NCBI RefSeq assembly: GCF_040581415.1
Contig: NZ_CP114014.1
Location: forward strand, 3,472,001-3,536,000
Length of the DNA: 64,000 bases
Reading direction: 5' to 3'
Origin: Paraconexibacter sp040581415
GTDB taxonomy: Bacteria > Actinomycetota > Thermoleophilia > Solirubrobacterales > Solirubrobacteraceae
In this document: positions 8,746-16,216 of the stretch, piece by piece
How positions within the stretch are numbered: the first letter of the stretch is position 1
How the letters are laid out: each line of letters begins with the position of its first letter
Notes under the pieces: generated by a model
Database searches by the model: none
What the model saw: only the letters and a program-made list of their open reading frames with translations
Told to the model about the DNA's origin: nothing
Position numbers and translations under genes: made by a program

Positions 8746-8927
8746 CCGAGCAGCACCTTGCGGACGACGCCGCGCAGCGGGCGCGGGACGATGCCGAGCG
8801 CGGTGTCCAGCGCCGCGTCCGCCTCCTCGGCCTGACGCTGTTCGGCTGCGGCGACGAGCGCTCGCACGCGCGCCACCGTGTCGGGGCCGAGCGCGGTGAT
8901 GCCGGCGGGGAGCTCTTCGGTGTCCAT
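8742..8927 (-). CDS. Small hypothetical protein, first gene of repeat-protein operon
   Basis: 61 residues, acidic N-terminal half (MDTEELPAGITALGPD) and basic end (RPLRGVVRKVLLG), predicted mostly helical, no membrane segment. The stop overlaps the start of the repeat-protein gene by ATGA. That coupling, and the shared strand, support it as real despite its size. Function unknown; it could be a partner or regulator of the repeat protein. Confidence 0.6.
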   Translation of the reverse strand: MDTEELPAGITALGPDTVARVRALVAAAEQRQAEEADAALDTALGIVPRPLRGVVRKVLLG

Positions 8928-9100
8928 GGAAGCTGAGGCCTTTCGGGAGCCGGCGCGGAGGCGACGACCGCCGACATCCTATTCGCCGATCACATGAACG
9001 GTCAAACGGCGCGTCACGCCGACCTTGGGCCGACCGGGACGGACGCCCGTACCCGGGCCATGCCAGCAGACGCCGCCGATCCGCAGCAGGCCTGACGCGC

Positions 9101-9511
9101 GTGGGCCTGCTCGTCGCGAACCTCACGGTCGCCGCCGCCCTGGCCGGCCTCATCTGGACGATCCAGGTGGTGCACTACCCGCTGTTCGCGGGCGTCGGCG
9201 TCGAGGGCTGGACGGCCTACGAGGCCGAGCACCAGCGCCGGATCACCCGTGTCGTGCTGCCGCTGATGCTGGCCAACGTCGGGCTCGCGGTTGCGGTGCT
9301 CGTCGACCACCACGACGCCCTCGGCTCCGTGAACGCGGCTATCGCGGGCGGCCAGTTCGCCGCGACCGGCGCCTACTACGCGCCGATCCACGGGCGGCTC
9401 GCGGCGGAGCACTCGGCCGAGCGGATCCGCGCGCTGGTCCGCGCCAACTGGCTGCGGACGGCCGGATGGACCGTCCAGGTCGCCGTCGCGGCCGCGCTGG
9501 TCCTGCGCTGA
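9101..9511 (+). CDS. Four-helix membrane protein, unknown function
   Basis: 136 residues from a GTG start. Four hydrophobic segments lie at about residues 3-27, 49-69, 77-95 and 116-135. The first ends in WTIQVVHYPLFAGV, a sequence seen in small actinobacterial integral membrane proteins without assigned function. His and Glu residues in EAEHQRR and YYAPIHG could face a ligand. No clear Shine-Dalgarno is visible. It stands alone, ending near a hairpin shared with the convergent small gene. Confidence 0.65.
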   Translation: MGLLVANLTVAAALAGLIWTIQVVHYPLFAGVGVEGWTAYEAEHQRRITRVVLPLMLANVGLAVAVLVDHHDALGSVNAAIAGGQFAATGAYYAPIHGRLAAEHSAERIRALVRANWLRTAGWTVQVAVAAALVLR

Positions 9512-9531
9512 CGGCCGGGCGACGGTCCAGC

Positions 9532-9555
9532 GGGGGCGCAGTCGGGCGCGCCCCC
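9532..9555. terminator. Hairpin between convergent small genes
   Basis: GGGGGCGC at 9532-9539 pairs perfectly with GCGCCCCC at 9548-9555 around an 8-base loop, between the stops at 9511 and 9567. Outer bases add weaker pairing (CGACG/CGTCG), so both transcripts could end here. Confidence 0.55.
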
Positions 9556-9566
9556 ACTGTCGTCGG

Positions 9567-9773
9567 TCAGGCGTTTCCGCGCGTCAGGCCGTCGAGTCCG
9601 CGTTCGCGGACGAGCCGGCTACGGCCCGGGTGATCCTTCGGGAGGTCGTGTGCGCTGATCTCGTCGTGGACCTCGGGCGTGTCGCCCGCGGCCGACTCGT
9701 CGTCGGGCGTGAACGGCCCCAGGGGCTCGTCGGCCTCCGAGTCGTGCGGCGGCGCGTGCTTTTCGTTGCTCAT
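9567..9773 (-). CDS. Small acidic hydrophilic protein, unknown function
   Basis: 68 residues, starting MSNEKHAPPHDSEADE. The central part is rich in Asp and Glu (FTPDDESAAGDTPEVHDE) and the end is basic (HPGRSRLVRERGLDGLTRGN). No hydrophobic core is evident, so it may be disordered. I chose the ATG at 9773 because the frame upstream has no recognisable protein character. Function unknown. Confidence 0.5.
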   Translation of the reverse strand: MSNEKHAPPHDSEADEPLGPFTPDDESAAGDTPEVHDEISAHDLPKDHPGRSRLVRERGLDGLTRGNA

Positions 9774-9917
9774 ACAACGGGTTTGCCCGCACAGGCCGCG
9801 TCGCCAACCGTCGCCCGGCGGTCCGGGCGCGTCGAGACGCCGGGCGCTCAGCGCCACTGGTGGAGCTCCCGGCAACGTTCGCCGGGTTCAGTCCGCGCCG
9901 CGCGGCGCTGCGCCGCA

Positions 9918-9961
9918 CCCGCCGATCCGCAAATACGCCCGGTATGAGCTGGATCGGCGGG
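9918..9961 (+). promoter_or_regulatory. Inverted repeat upstream of ilvD
   Basis: CCCGCCGATCC at 9918-9928 is perfectly repeated in inverse at 9951-9961, with a 22-base spacer. It sits in the 259-base gap between the small acidic gene and ilvD, about 70 bases before the ilvD start. It lies upstream of the candidate -10 element at 10021, so a protein-binding site is more likely than an mRNA leader structure. No other function-bearing element is evident in this gap. Confidence 0.4.
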
Positions 9962-10020
9962 CACACCGCAGCATCCACGCTGCATCGGCCTCGACCCGGC
10001 GAACGTCGCCTGACCTCCAC

Positions 10021-10026
10021 TAGCCT
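10021..10026 (+). promoter_or_regulatory. Candidate -10 element of ilvD, leaderless arrangement
   Basis: TAGCCT lies 6 bases before the ilvD ATG, with no Shine-Dalgarno (TCAGGG precedes the ATG). The spacing fits a transcript beginning at the start codon. Confidence 0.45.
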
Positions 10027-10032
10027 TCAGGG

Positions 10033-11931
10033 ATGCCCGCGCTGAGGTCCCGCACCGTCACCCACGGCCGCAACATGGCCGGCGCCCGCGCCCTGCTGCG
10101 GGCGGCCGGCGTCGAGAAGGACGACCTGGGCAAGAAGCCGATCATCGCGGTCGCCAACTCGTACACGCAGTTCGTCCCCGGCCACACGCACCTGCAGCCG
10201 GTCGGGCACATCGTGGCGGACGCGATCAAGGCGGCCGGCGGGATCCCGCGGGAGTTCAACACGATCGCGGTCGACGACGGCATCGCGATGGGCCACGGCG
10301 GCATGCTCTACTCGCTGCCCTCGCGCGACCTGATCGCCGACAGCGTCGAGTACATGGTCAACGCGCACTGCGCGGACGCCCTGATCTGCATCTCCAACTG
10401 CGACAAGATCACCCCGGGGATGCTGAACGCCGCCCTGCGGCTGAACATCCCGACCGTGTTCGTGTCCGGCGGCCCGATGGAGGGCGGGACCGCGACGCTC
10501 GTCGACGGGACGGTCCGCACGCGCGTGAACCTGATCAGCGCGATCTCCGACGCCGTCGCCGACGAGGTCTCCGACGCGGACATCGCTCTGCTGGAGGAGG
10601 CCGCCTGCCCCACGTGCGGCTCGTGCTCAGGAATGTTCACCGCCAACTCGATGAACTGCCTGACCGAGGCCCTGGGGCTCGCGCTGCCGGGCAACGGCTC
10701 GATCCTGGCGACGCACACCGCTCGGAAGGACCTCTACGAGGCGGCCGGCCGGTGCGTGGTCGACATCACGCGCCGCCACTACTACGAGGACGACGCATCC
10801 GTGCTGCCCCGGGCCGTCGCCACCCGCGCGGCGTTCGAGAACGCGATCGCGCTCGACGTCGCCATGGGTGGGTCCACCAATACCGTCCTGCACGTCCTGG
10901 CTGCCGCGCAGGAGGCCGAGCTGGACTTCACGATGAAGGACATCGACGCGATCTCCCGCCGCGTGCCGTGCCTGTGCAAGGTCGCCCCGAACGGGATCTA
11001 CCTGATGGAGGACGTCCACCGCGCCGGCGGCATCCCCGCGATCCTCGGCGAGCTGCGCCGCGGCGGGCTCTTCAACGATGACGTGACGACCGTCCACGCG
11101 CAGACCGTCGACGAGTGGCTGCTCGCGTGGGACATCCGCAGCGGCAGCCCGTCGGACGAGGCGATCGAGGTCTTCCACGCCGCGCCCGGCTGCGTGCGGT
11201 CGGCCACCGCGTTCTCCCAGTCCGAGCGCTGGGACACCCTCGACACCGACGCGGCCGACGGCTGCATCCACGACGTCGGGCACGCGTACTCCCAGGACGG
11301 CGGCCTGGCGATCCTGTACGGCAACCTCGCCGTCCGCGGGTGCGTCGTGAAGACCGCCGGCGTCGACGAGTCGATCCTGACGTTCACCGGGCCGGCGGTC
11401 GTCGTCGAGTCCCAGGACGAGGCCGTCGACATCATCCTCGCGGGCAAGATCAAGGAGGGCGACGTCGTCGTCATCCGCTACGAGGGGCCGCGCGGCGGAC
11501 CGGGCATGCAGGAGATGCTGTACCCCACGTCCTACCTCAAGGGCCGCGGCCTCGGGAAGGCGTGCGCGCTGATCACCGACGGGCGCTTCTCCGGCGGCAC
11601 CTCCGGCCTCTCGATCGGGCACGTGTCGCCCGAGGCGGCGTCCGGCGGCACGATCGCCCTGGTCGAGAACGGCGACCCGATCGTCATCGACATCCCGAAC
11701 CGCGGCATCACGCTCGACGTCCCGGACGACGTCCTCGCCGAGCGCCGCGAGCGGCTGGAGTCCGGCGGCGGCTACGTCCCCGCCGCCCGTGACCGGGTCG
11801 TCTCCCCCGCTCTGCGTGCCTACGCGGCGATGGCCACGTCGGCCGACACCGGCGCCGTCCGCGACGTCAACGCCGTCGAGCGCGCGGTGGCGGCGGCGGC
11901 CGACTCGCGCAACACGCCCGTCGCGGGATAG
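10033..11931 (+). CDS. ilvD: Dihydroxy-acid dehydratase
   Basis: 632 residues, slightly longer than the usual 560-620. It dehydrates 2,3-dihydroxy-isovalerate and -methylvalerate in valine/isoleucine synthesis. Family motifs are clear: MAGARALLRAAG near the N-terminus, ISNCDKITPGM (Cys123) and CPTCGSCSGMFTANSMNCL (Cys195/Cys198) for the Fe-S cluster, GGSTNTVLH, and GRFSGGTSGLSIGHVSPEAA near the end. It is a single gene with its own promoter and terminator; no other ilv genes are in the window. Confidence 0.96.
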   Translation: MPALRSRTVTHGRNMAGARALLRAAGVEKDDLGKKPIIAVANSYTQFVPGHTHLQPVGHIVADAIKAAGGIPREFNTIAVDDGIAMGHGGMLYSLPSRDLIADSVEYMVNAHCADALICISNCDKITPGMLNAALRLNIPTVFVSGGPMEGGTATLVDGTVRTRVNLISAISDAVADEVSDADIALLEEAACPTCGSCSGMFTANSMNCLTEALGLALPGNGSILATHTARKDLYEAAGRCVVDITRRHYYEDDASVLPRAVATRAAFENAIALDVAMGGSTNTVLHVLAAAQEAELDFTMKDIDAISRRVPCLCKVAPNGIYLMEDVHRAGGIPAILGELRRGGLFNDDVTTVHAQTVDEWLLAWDIRSGSPSDEAIEVFHAAPGCVRSATAFSQSERWDTLDTDAADGCIHDVGHAYSQDGGLAILYGNLAVRGCVVKTAGVDESILTFTGPAVVVESQDEAVDIILAGKIKEGDVVVIRYEGPRGGPGMQEMLYPTSYLKGRGLGKACALITDGRFSGGTSGLSIGHVSPEAASGGTIALVENGDPIVIDIPNRGITLDVPDDVLAERRERLESGGGYVPAARDRVVSPALRAYAAMATSADTGAVRDVNAVERAVAAAADSRNTPVAG

Positions 11932-11953
11932 GCCTCGCCGCGGGTCCTCGGAC

Positions 11954-11980
11954 CCTGCGTCGCCATCGGCACGACGCAGG
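11954..11980 (+). terminator. Hairpin after ilvD
   Basis: CCTGCGTCG at 11954-11962 pairs perfectly with 11972-11980 around a 9-base loop, 23 bases after the ilvD stop and 18 bases before the convergent gene's stop. It could serve both strands. Confidence 0.65.
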
Positions 11981-11997
11981 ACCCCGGCTCCCGGCCG

Positions 11998-12918
11998 TCA
12001 GTGCTCGTGGTGCGCGATCTCGCGCAGCTGCCGGTATTCGTCGGCCGTGATCGCGCGCCCGCCGACCGTCGACAGCGCCGGGTCGCCGGCGAGGTAGGTG
12101 TCCTCGTTCTTCCGCCAGACCGCGAGGTAGCGGTAGAAGGGGACGACCGGATGCAGGTGATGGACCAGGTGGTAGTTCTGGTAGAGCAACATCAGCGACA
12201 GCCAGCGCTCGGAGCCGACGCGGTTGCGGGTCGCCTTCAGCTTGTCCTCGGCCGGCGTGTGGTGCAGCCCGTTGTGCGGCAGGTAGTCGAAGGCCCAGCC
12301 GAGGAACAGGACGTTGAGGCGGCACGGGATGTAGAGCACGACCAGCGCGTCCACGAGGTGTCCCGTGGCGATCGCGGCCACGGTGCCGGCGATCCACACG
12401 AACAGCGCGAGGCCCTGCTCGACCTGCTCCGCGCGCGGCCGCTTGGGCAGCTTGGGCAGGTAGAAGACCATGTACCAGAGGTCGATGGTCATCCAGCGCA
12501 GCGGCATCTGCCAGCGCGGACCGCGCATCGTGTAGTGGTCGGGGTCGCTGCCGTCGTGGTGGTTCGTGAACCGGTGGTGCTGCATGTGGATGAAGCGCCA
12601 CGTCGGGTAGCTCGCATGCGGGGCGAAGAGCGGGACCGCGAGCCGCCCCATCCACCGGTTCAGCCGCGAGTTGTCGGACGCGGAGTGATGACCGGCGTCG
12701 TGGGCGACCGTGAACAGCAGGTACGAGCAGAGCGTGTTGACGGGGATCGCGAGCCACCACGGCGTGGTCCCCGTGAGGTACAGCGTGGTCGACGCGGCCC
12801 AACCGGCGAGGCCGACGAGCAGCAGCGCGAGGGTCGGCCACGCGACCGTGGGGACCGGCTCGGCGGGATCGGGGATGCGGCGGACCGTCACGGGCGACGG
12901 CGGCGGGGCGGTGGACAT
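11998..12918 (-). CDS. Membrane fatty acid desaturase / carotenoid hydroxylase-like di-iron enzyme
   Basis: 306 residues from the ATG at 12918, which has an AGAGGAG Shine-Dalgarno. Three His boxes typical of membrane di-iron oxidases are present: HDAGHH (73-78), HMQHHRFTNHH (111-121) and YHLVHHLHP (about 249-257). Hydrophobic pairs of helices lie before and between the boxes. It could desaturate acyl chains or hydroxylate carotenoid rings (CrtR-like); the sequence alone does not decide. A phytoene-dehydrogenase-like gene lies 30 kb away, giving no direct context. Confidence 0.78.
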   Translation of the reverse strand: MSTAPPPSPVTVRRIPDPAEPVPTVAWPTLALLLVGLAGWAASTTLYLTGTTPWWLAIPVNTLCSYLLFTVAHDAGHHSASDNSRLNRWMGRLAVPLFAPHASYPTWRFIHMQHHRFTNHHDGSDPDHYTMRGPRWQMPLRWMTIDLWYMVFYLPKLPKRPRAEQVEQGLALFVWIAGTVAAIATGHLVDALVVLYIPCRLNVLFLGWAFDYLPHNGLHHTPAEDKLKATRNRVGSERWLSLMLLYQNYHLVHHLHPVVPFYRYLAVWRKNEDTYLAGDPALSTVGGRAITADEYRQLREIAHHEH

Positions 12919-13050
12919 GCTGCTCCTCTGCTCGGGTGACCTCGTGCGTCGACAGTAGTGCGGGTAGGCGGCCCGACCTAGGGGCGAACGGCACGAGTGG
13001 ATGTGCAGACCGCACATTCCAAAGCGTCCGTACGCGCCTGCTTTTCGCGC

Positions 13051-14292
13051 TCACTCCTCCGGCGCCGGCCCGAGACGCTCCGCGAGCACGAGGGCCAGGA
13101 ACAGCTCGGTCGGCCGGTCGTCCAGCGGGCGGCCGCGCAGGTCCTCGCCCCGGTGCACCCGCTGCAGCACCGTGTTGCGGTGCACCCCGAGCACCCGCGC
13201 CGCCGCGGCGATCCCGCCCCGCGGAGCCAGCACCGTCAGCAGCGTCGCGCGGACGGTGGCGGTCGCCGCGTCGGGCCGCGCCAGCTCGCCGAGCGTGGAG
13301 CGGACGAAGTCCCGGGCCGCGGGCAGGTCGGCAGTCAGCAGGTCGAGCAGCGCGGAGTCGTCGAAGTGGGCGGTGCCCGTCTGGACGCCGGTGAGCACCG
13401 CCACCCGCCGGGCGCGCTCGGCCTCGTCGCGACTGCGCCGGAACCCGTCCGGGCCGGGCTGCACGGCGCCGAACGCCGCCGCGACCTGCCCCGGCGCGCG
13501 GTCGATCGCCGCATCGACCGCGGCCCAGTCGGGGACCCCGCCGCCCGGCGGCGAGGCCCAGCCGGCGATCAGCTGCGGGCCCTCGGGGAGCAGCAGCGGA
13601 CGGCCGTCGCCGAGGGCCTCGGCGATCGCCTGCGCCGCGCGTTCGAGCTCCGGCGCCTCGCCGGGCGTCCAGCACAGGAAGGCCAGCTGAGGCCGGTCGA
13701 GGCGGTACCCGAGGACCCGCTCGGCGGCGCCCCGGTCGAACGGGACCCCGTCCAGGATCGTGCGCACGACGTCCGCCCGGACGACCGAGGCGCGCCGCTG
13801 GCGGCGCTCGCGCTCCGCGAGGTGCTCCGCGCTGACGCGCGAGGAGACGATGTCGATGTACTCGACCATGAACACGGTGCTCTGCTCGACGGCTCGCAGC
13901 ATGCGCTCGCGATCGGCGACGCGCCGGCTGAGCTCCGCGGTCCAGTGCTGCACGAGGTAGCCGTGGCCGAGCCGGTAGAACCGCAGCGTGTCGTCGACCT
14001 CGGCCCCTCGCTTGGCCATCGCCCGTGCGTGCTCGAGCGCGGTGACGGGTGCCTCGGTGGCGGCGGCCGGGATGCCGTTCACGAGCATCGACAGGATCGT
14101 CTCCACGTTCGACCGGCAGGACGCCTTGGTCAGCCCGCCGAGCTCGGCCGACGAGCCGACGGCCTGGATCCGGCCCTCGAGGTGCACGTACATGTCCTCG
14201 GCCAGCGGCTCGACCCGCTCGAGCCAGGCCCCGGCCAGGGCACGGACCTCGGGCTCGAACGGGTCCGCGGTGCTGTCGGGGCGGTCGCTCAT
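13051..14292 (-). CDS. PucR-family transcriptional regulator
   Basis: 413 residues. The C-terminus holds the PucR-type helix-turn-helix: LLTVLAPRGGIAAAARVLGV followed by HRNTVLQRVHRGEDLRGR. The N-terminal 180 residues form a helical sensor-like region (DTLRFYRLGHGYLVQHWTAE), and the middle resembles the GGDEF-like spacer of CdaR/PucR proteins. It is divergent from a cupin gene 87 bases away, which is its most likely target; desaturase regulation is also possible because that gene follows on the same strand after 132 bases. Confidence 0.82.
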   Translation of the reverse strand: MSDRPDSTADPFEPEVRALAGAWLERVEPLAEDMYVHLEGRIQAVGSSAELGGLTKASCRSNVETILSMLVNGIPAAATEAPVTALEHARAMAKRGAEVDDTLRFYRLGHGYLVQHWTAELSRRVADRERMLRAVEQSTVFMVEYIDIVSSRVSAEHLAERERRQRRASVVRADVVRTILDGVPFDRGAAERVLGYRLDRPQLAFLCWTPGEAPELERAAQAIAEALGDGRPLLLPEGPQLIAGWASPPGGGVPDWAAVDAAIDRAPGQVAAAFGAVQPGPDGFRRSRDEAERARRVAVLTGVQTGTAHFDDSALLDLLTADLPAARDFVRSTLGELARPDAATATVRATLLTVLAPRGGIAAAARVLGVHRNTVLQRVHRGEDLRGRPLDDRPTELFLALVLAERLGPAPEE

Positions 14293-14379
14293 GACCGCAG
14301 CCTACGGCGCGGCATAGGCGGTGTGCACATCGTTGGTCGTTCTGGGTTCAACCACGCCCGCCGCGGAGAGGATCGGGCC

Positions 14380-14745
14380 ATGGCCGACACCCCGCGCGTC
14401 CGGACCTTCGACCTCGCGGACCTGCGCCTGAGCCCGACCGCTGCGCTGTTCGAGGGCGGGCCGCGGGCGGGCACCGGCACCACCATGTTCGTCGTGCGCA
14501 CACCGCCGGGAGGGTTCGTCGAGCTGCACACCCACCCCTACGCGGAGACGTTCCTGCTGCTGGAGGGCAGGGGGCGGTGGACGGCGGACGACACGGTCGT
14601 CGAGCTGCAGCCCGAGCAGCTGCTCGTCGTGCCCGCGCACACCCCGCACGGGTTCCGCAACATCGGTGCGGTTCCGCTGCTCGTGGTCACCGTCCACGAG
14701 TCCGGCACGCTCCACCAGACGTTCCTCGGCACCGATCCGGCGTAG
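14380..14745 (+). CDS. Cupin domain protein
   Basis: 121 residues, a single cupin barrel. Motif 1 is GGFVELHTHPYAETFLLLEG (metal ligands His, His, Glu) and motif 2 is VVPAHTPHGFRN. A GGAGAGGA Shine-Dalgarno precedes the ATG. Small cupins of this kind are enzymes or ligand-binding proteins; nothing identifies the substrate. It is divergent from the PucR-type regulator and is its probable target. Confidence 0.8.
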   Translation: MADTPRVRTFDLADLRLSPTAALFEGGPRAGTGTTMFVVRTPPGGFVELHTHPYAETFLLLEGRGRWTADDTVVELQPEQLLVVPAHTPHGFRNIGAVPLLVVTVHESGTLHQTFLGTDPA

Positions 14746-14827
14746 CCGGCACCCGGGGGCGCGACGCCGGAAGTCGAGGGGGGCTTCCCCAATGCGGGTC
14801 CGGGGGGCCGGCAGCAGAGTGCGCTGC

Positions 14828-16015
14828 ATGACCTCCACCCCGCTCCTGTCCACCACGAACCTCCGCCGCGCCGCGCTGCTGACGGTCGCCCTCGCGGGGC
14901 CCGCCGTGCCCGGCTCGGCCTTCGCTCTCGAGGCGCGCCCGCCGGTCAACTGCAGCGTGTCACCCGACGCCGCTGCATCCGACAGGGCGGACGGCGTCGT
15001 CGTCGGCACCCCGATCGTCCTGCATGCACAGGCGCCCGCCAACGCCCGCGGGTCGGTGCACTGGTACGTCGGCTACGGCAGCGATCCGGACGGGGCACCG
15101 CTGCGGGCGGTCGGCGTCACCGACGGCCCCGGGTCGACCATCGCCATCCCGCACAGCCCGTCCGTGCCGGGCGCACAGCGGGCGATCATCACCTACCGCG
15201 ACGACGATACGTCCGCGACGTTCGGGGACGTCGAGACGCCCTGCGGCGTGACCTTCTACGCCCGCGCGGTGCCGAACGGCGCGCCGACCGCCGTCCTCGA
15301 CGCGCCGGCGACCATCACCGCGAAGGTCCCTGCGACGTTCGACGCGGGGCGCTCGACCGACCCCGAGGGTCAGCCGCTGCGCTACCAATTCGATCTCGAC
15401 AACGACGGCGCCTTCGAGGTCGACAACGGCACCAGCCCCGTTGTCACGTACGCGTTCCCGCAGTCCGGCACCCGCATCGTCCAGGTGCGCGTCACGGACC
15501 CGGCCGGGCAGATCGGCGACGCGCAGCTGATGATCCGCATCGCCGCCCCGGGGCCCGTCTCCGGCCCGGGGAAGCCTGGTCCGGGTGGGCCCGGCCCCGG
15601 TGGGCCCGGCCCGGACACCGCCGGGCCGGACCGGGTCGCGCCGTCCGCGATCGTCAGGGTCAGCACGGTCCTGAACTCGATCGAGTCGCTGGCCGGCGGC
15701 TTCGCGATCGCGGTCGATCCCAGCGAGGACTTGACCTACACCGGCCGGGTGACCATGCGGTACAAGGGCAGGACCCTCGTGCTGGCGGCGACCACCCGGC
15801 GCGAGAGCCTCTTCAACTCCGGCGGCGGCTTCGTGCGCAGGACGATCCCGCGCGGGAGCACCACGACGTTCGTCCTCGCGAACACCCTGCGCAAGGGCAC
15901 CGTGGTCCCCGTGACCGTGACGCTGAAGCTCCGGGACGGCGCCGGCAACACCTCGACCGTCACCCGCGTCGTCAAGCTGAAGAAGCGCTACGAGGGGTCC
16001 GGCCGCCGGGGCTGA
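14828..16015 (+). CDS. Secreted protein with PKD-like domain and Gly-Pro linker
   Basis: 395 residues. A signal peptide spans about residues 1-36 (ending GSAFA-LE). Residues about 155-240 look like a PKD/immunoglobulin fold (TFDAGRSTDPEGQPLRYQFD, then VVTYAFPQSGTRIVQVRVTD). A collagen-like Gly-Pro linker (GPGKPGPGGPGPGGPGPD) at about residues 247-264 leads to a C-terminal beta-rich domain with FVLANTLRKGTVVPVTVTLK. It should be extracellular, perhaps an adhesion or surface protein. Function unknown. Confidence 0.7.
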   Translation: MTSTPLLSTTNLRRAALLTVALAGPAVPGSAFALEARPPVNCSVSPDAAASDRADGVVVGTPIVLHAQAPANARGSVHWYVGYGSDPDGAPLRAVGVTDGPGSTIAIPHSPSVPGAQRAIITYRDDDTSATFGDVETPCGVTFYARAVPNGAPTAVLDAPATITAKVPATFDAGRSTDPEGQPLRYQFDLDNDGAFEVDNGTSPVVTYAFPQSGTRIVQVRVTDPAGQIGDAQLMIRIAAPGPVSGPGKPGPGGPGPGGPGPDTAGPDRVAPSAIVRVSTVLNSIESLAGGFAIAVDPSEDLTYTGRVTMRYKGRTLVLAATTRRESLFNSGGGFVRRTIPRGSTTTFVLANTLRKGTVVPVTVTLKLRDGAGNTSTVTRVVKLKKRYEGSGRRG

Positions 16016-16030
16016 CATCTGAGTCCTTCG

Positions 16031-16068
16031 CGTAGAGCGGCGCCGCATCGGCGACGCCGCTCTCTACG
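16031..16068. terminator. Bulged hairpin between convergent units
   Basis: CGTAGAGCGGCG at 16031-16042 pairs with 16055-16068 with one 2-base bulge around a 12-base loop. It lies just after the PKD protein gene. The 148 bases from here to 16217, where the exporter gene ends, contain no convincing gene or other element. Confidence 0.6.
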
Positions 16069-16216
16069 AGCCTGAATGCTCGGGAGCCTGAGGTGGTGGC
16101 ACCTCGGCGTCCCGCTCCGGGAGCCCATCGCGCGCTGTGCGCGTCACTGCCCCGCACCGATCTTGTCACGTTCGCGCTCAGTTTTGCAACTCGACGCACA
16201 AGCGCGACAGGCCGTC

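Noticed and set aside
9774..10032. Search for a tRNA or small RNA gene in the ilvD upstream gap
   Set aside because: No cloverleaf or conserved T-loop sequence seen; only the inverted repeat and -10-like hexamer stand out.
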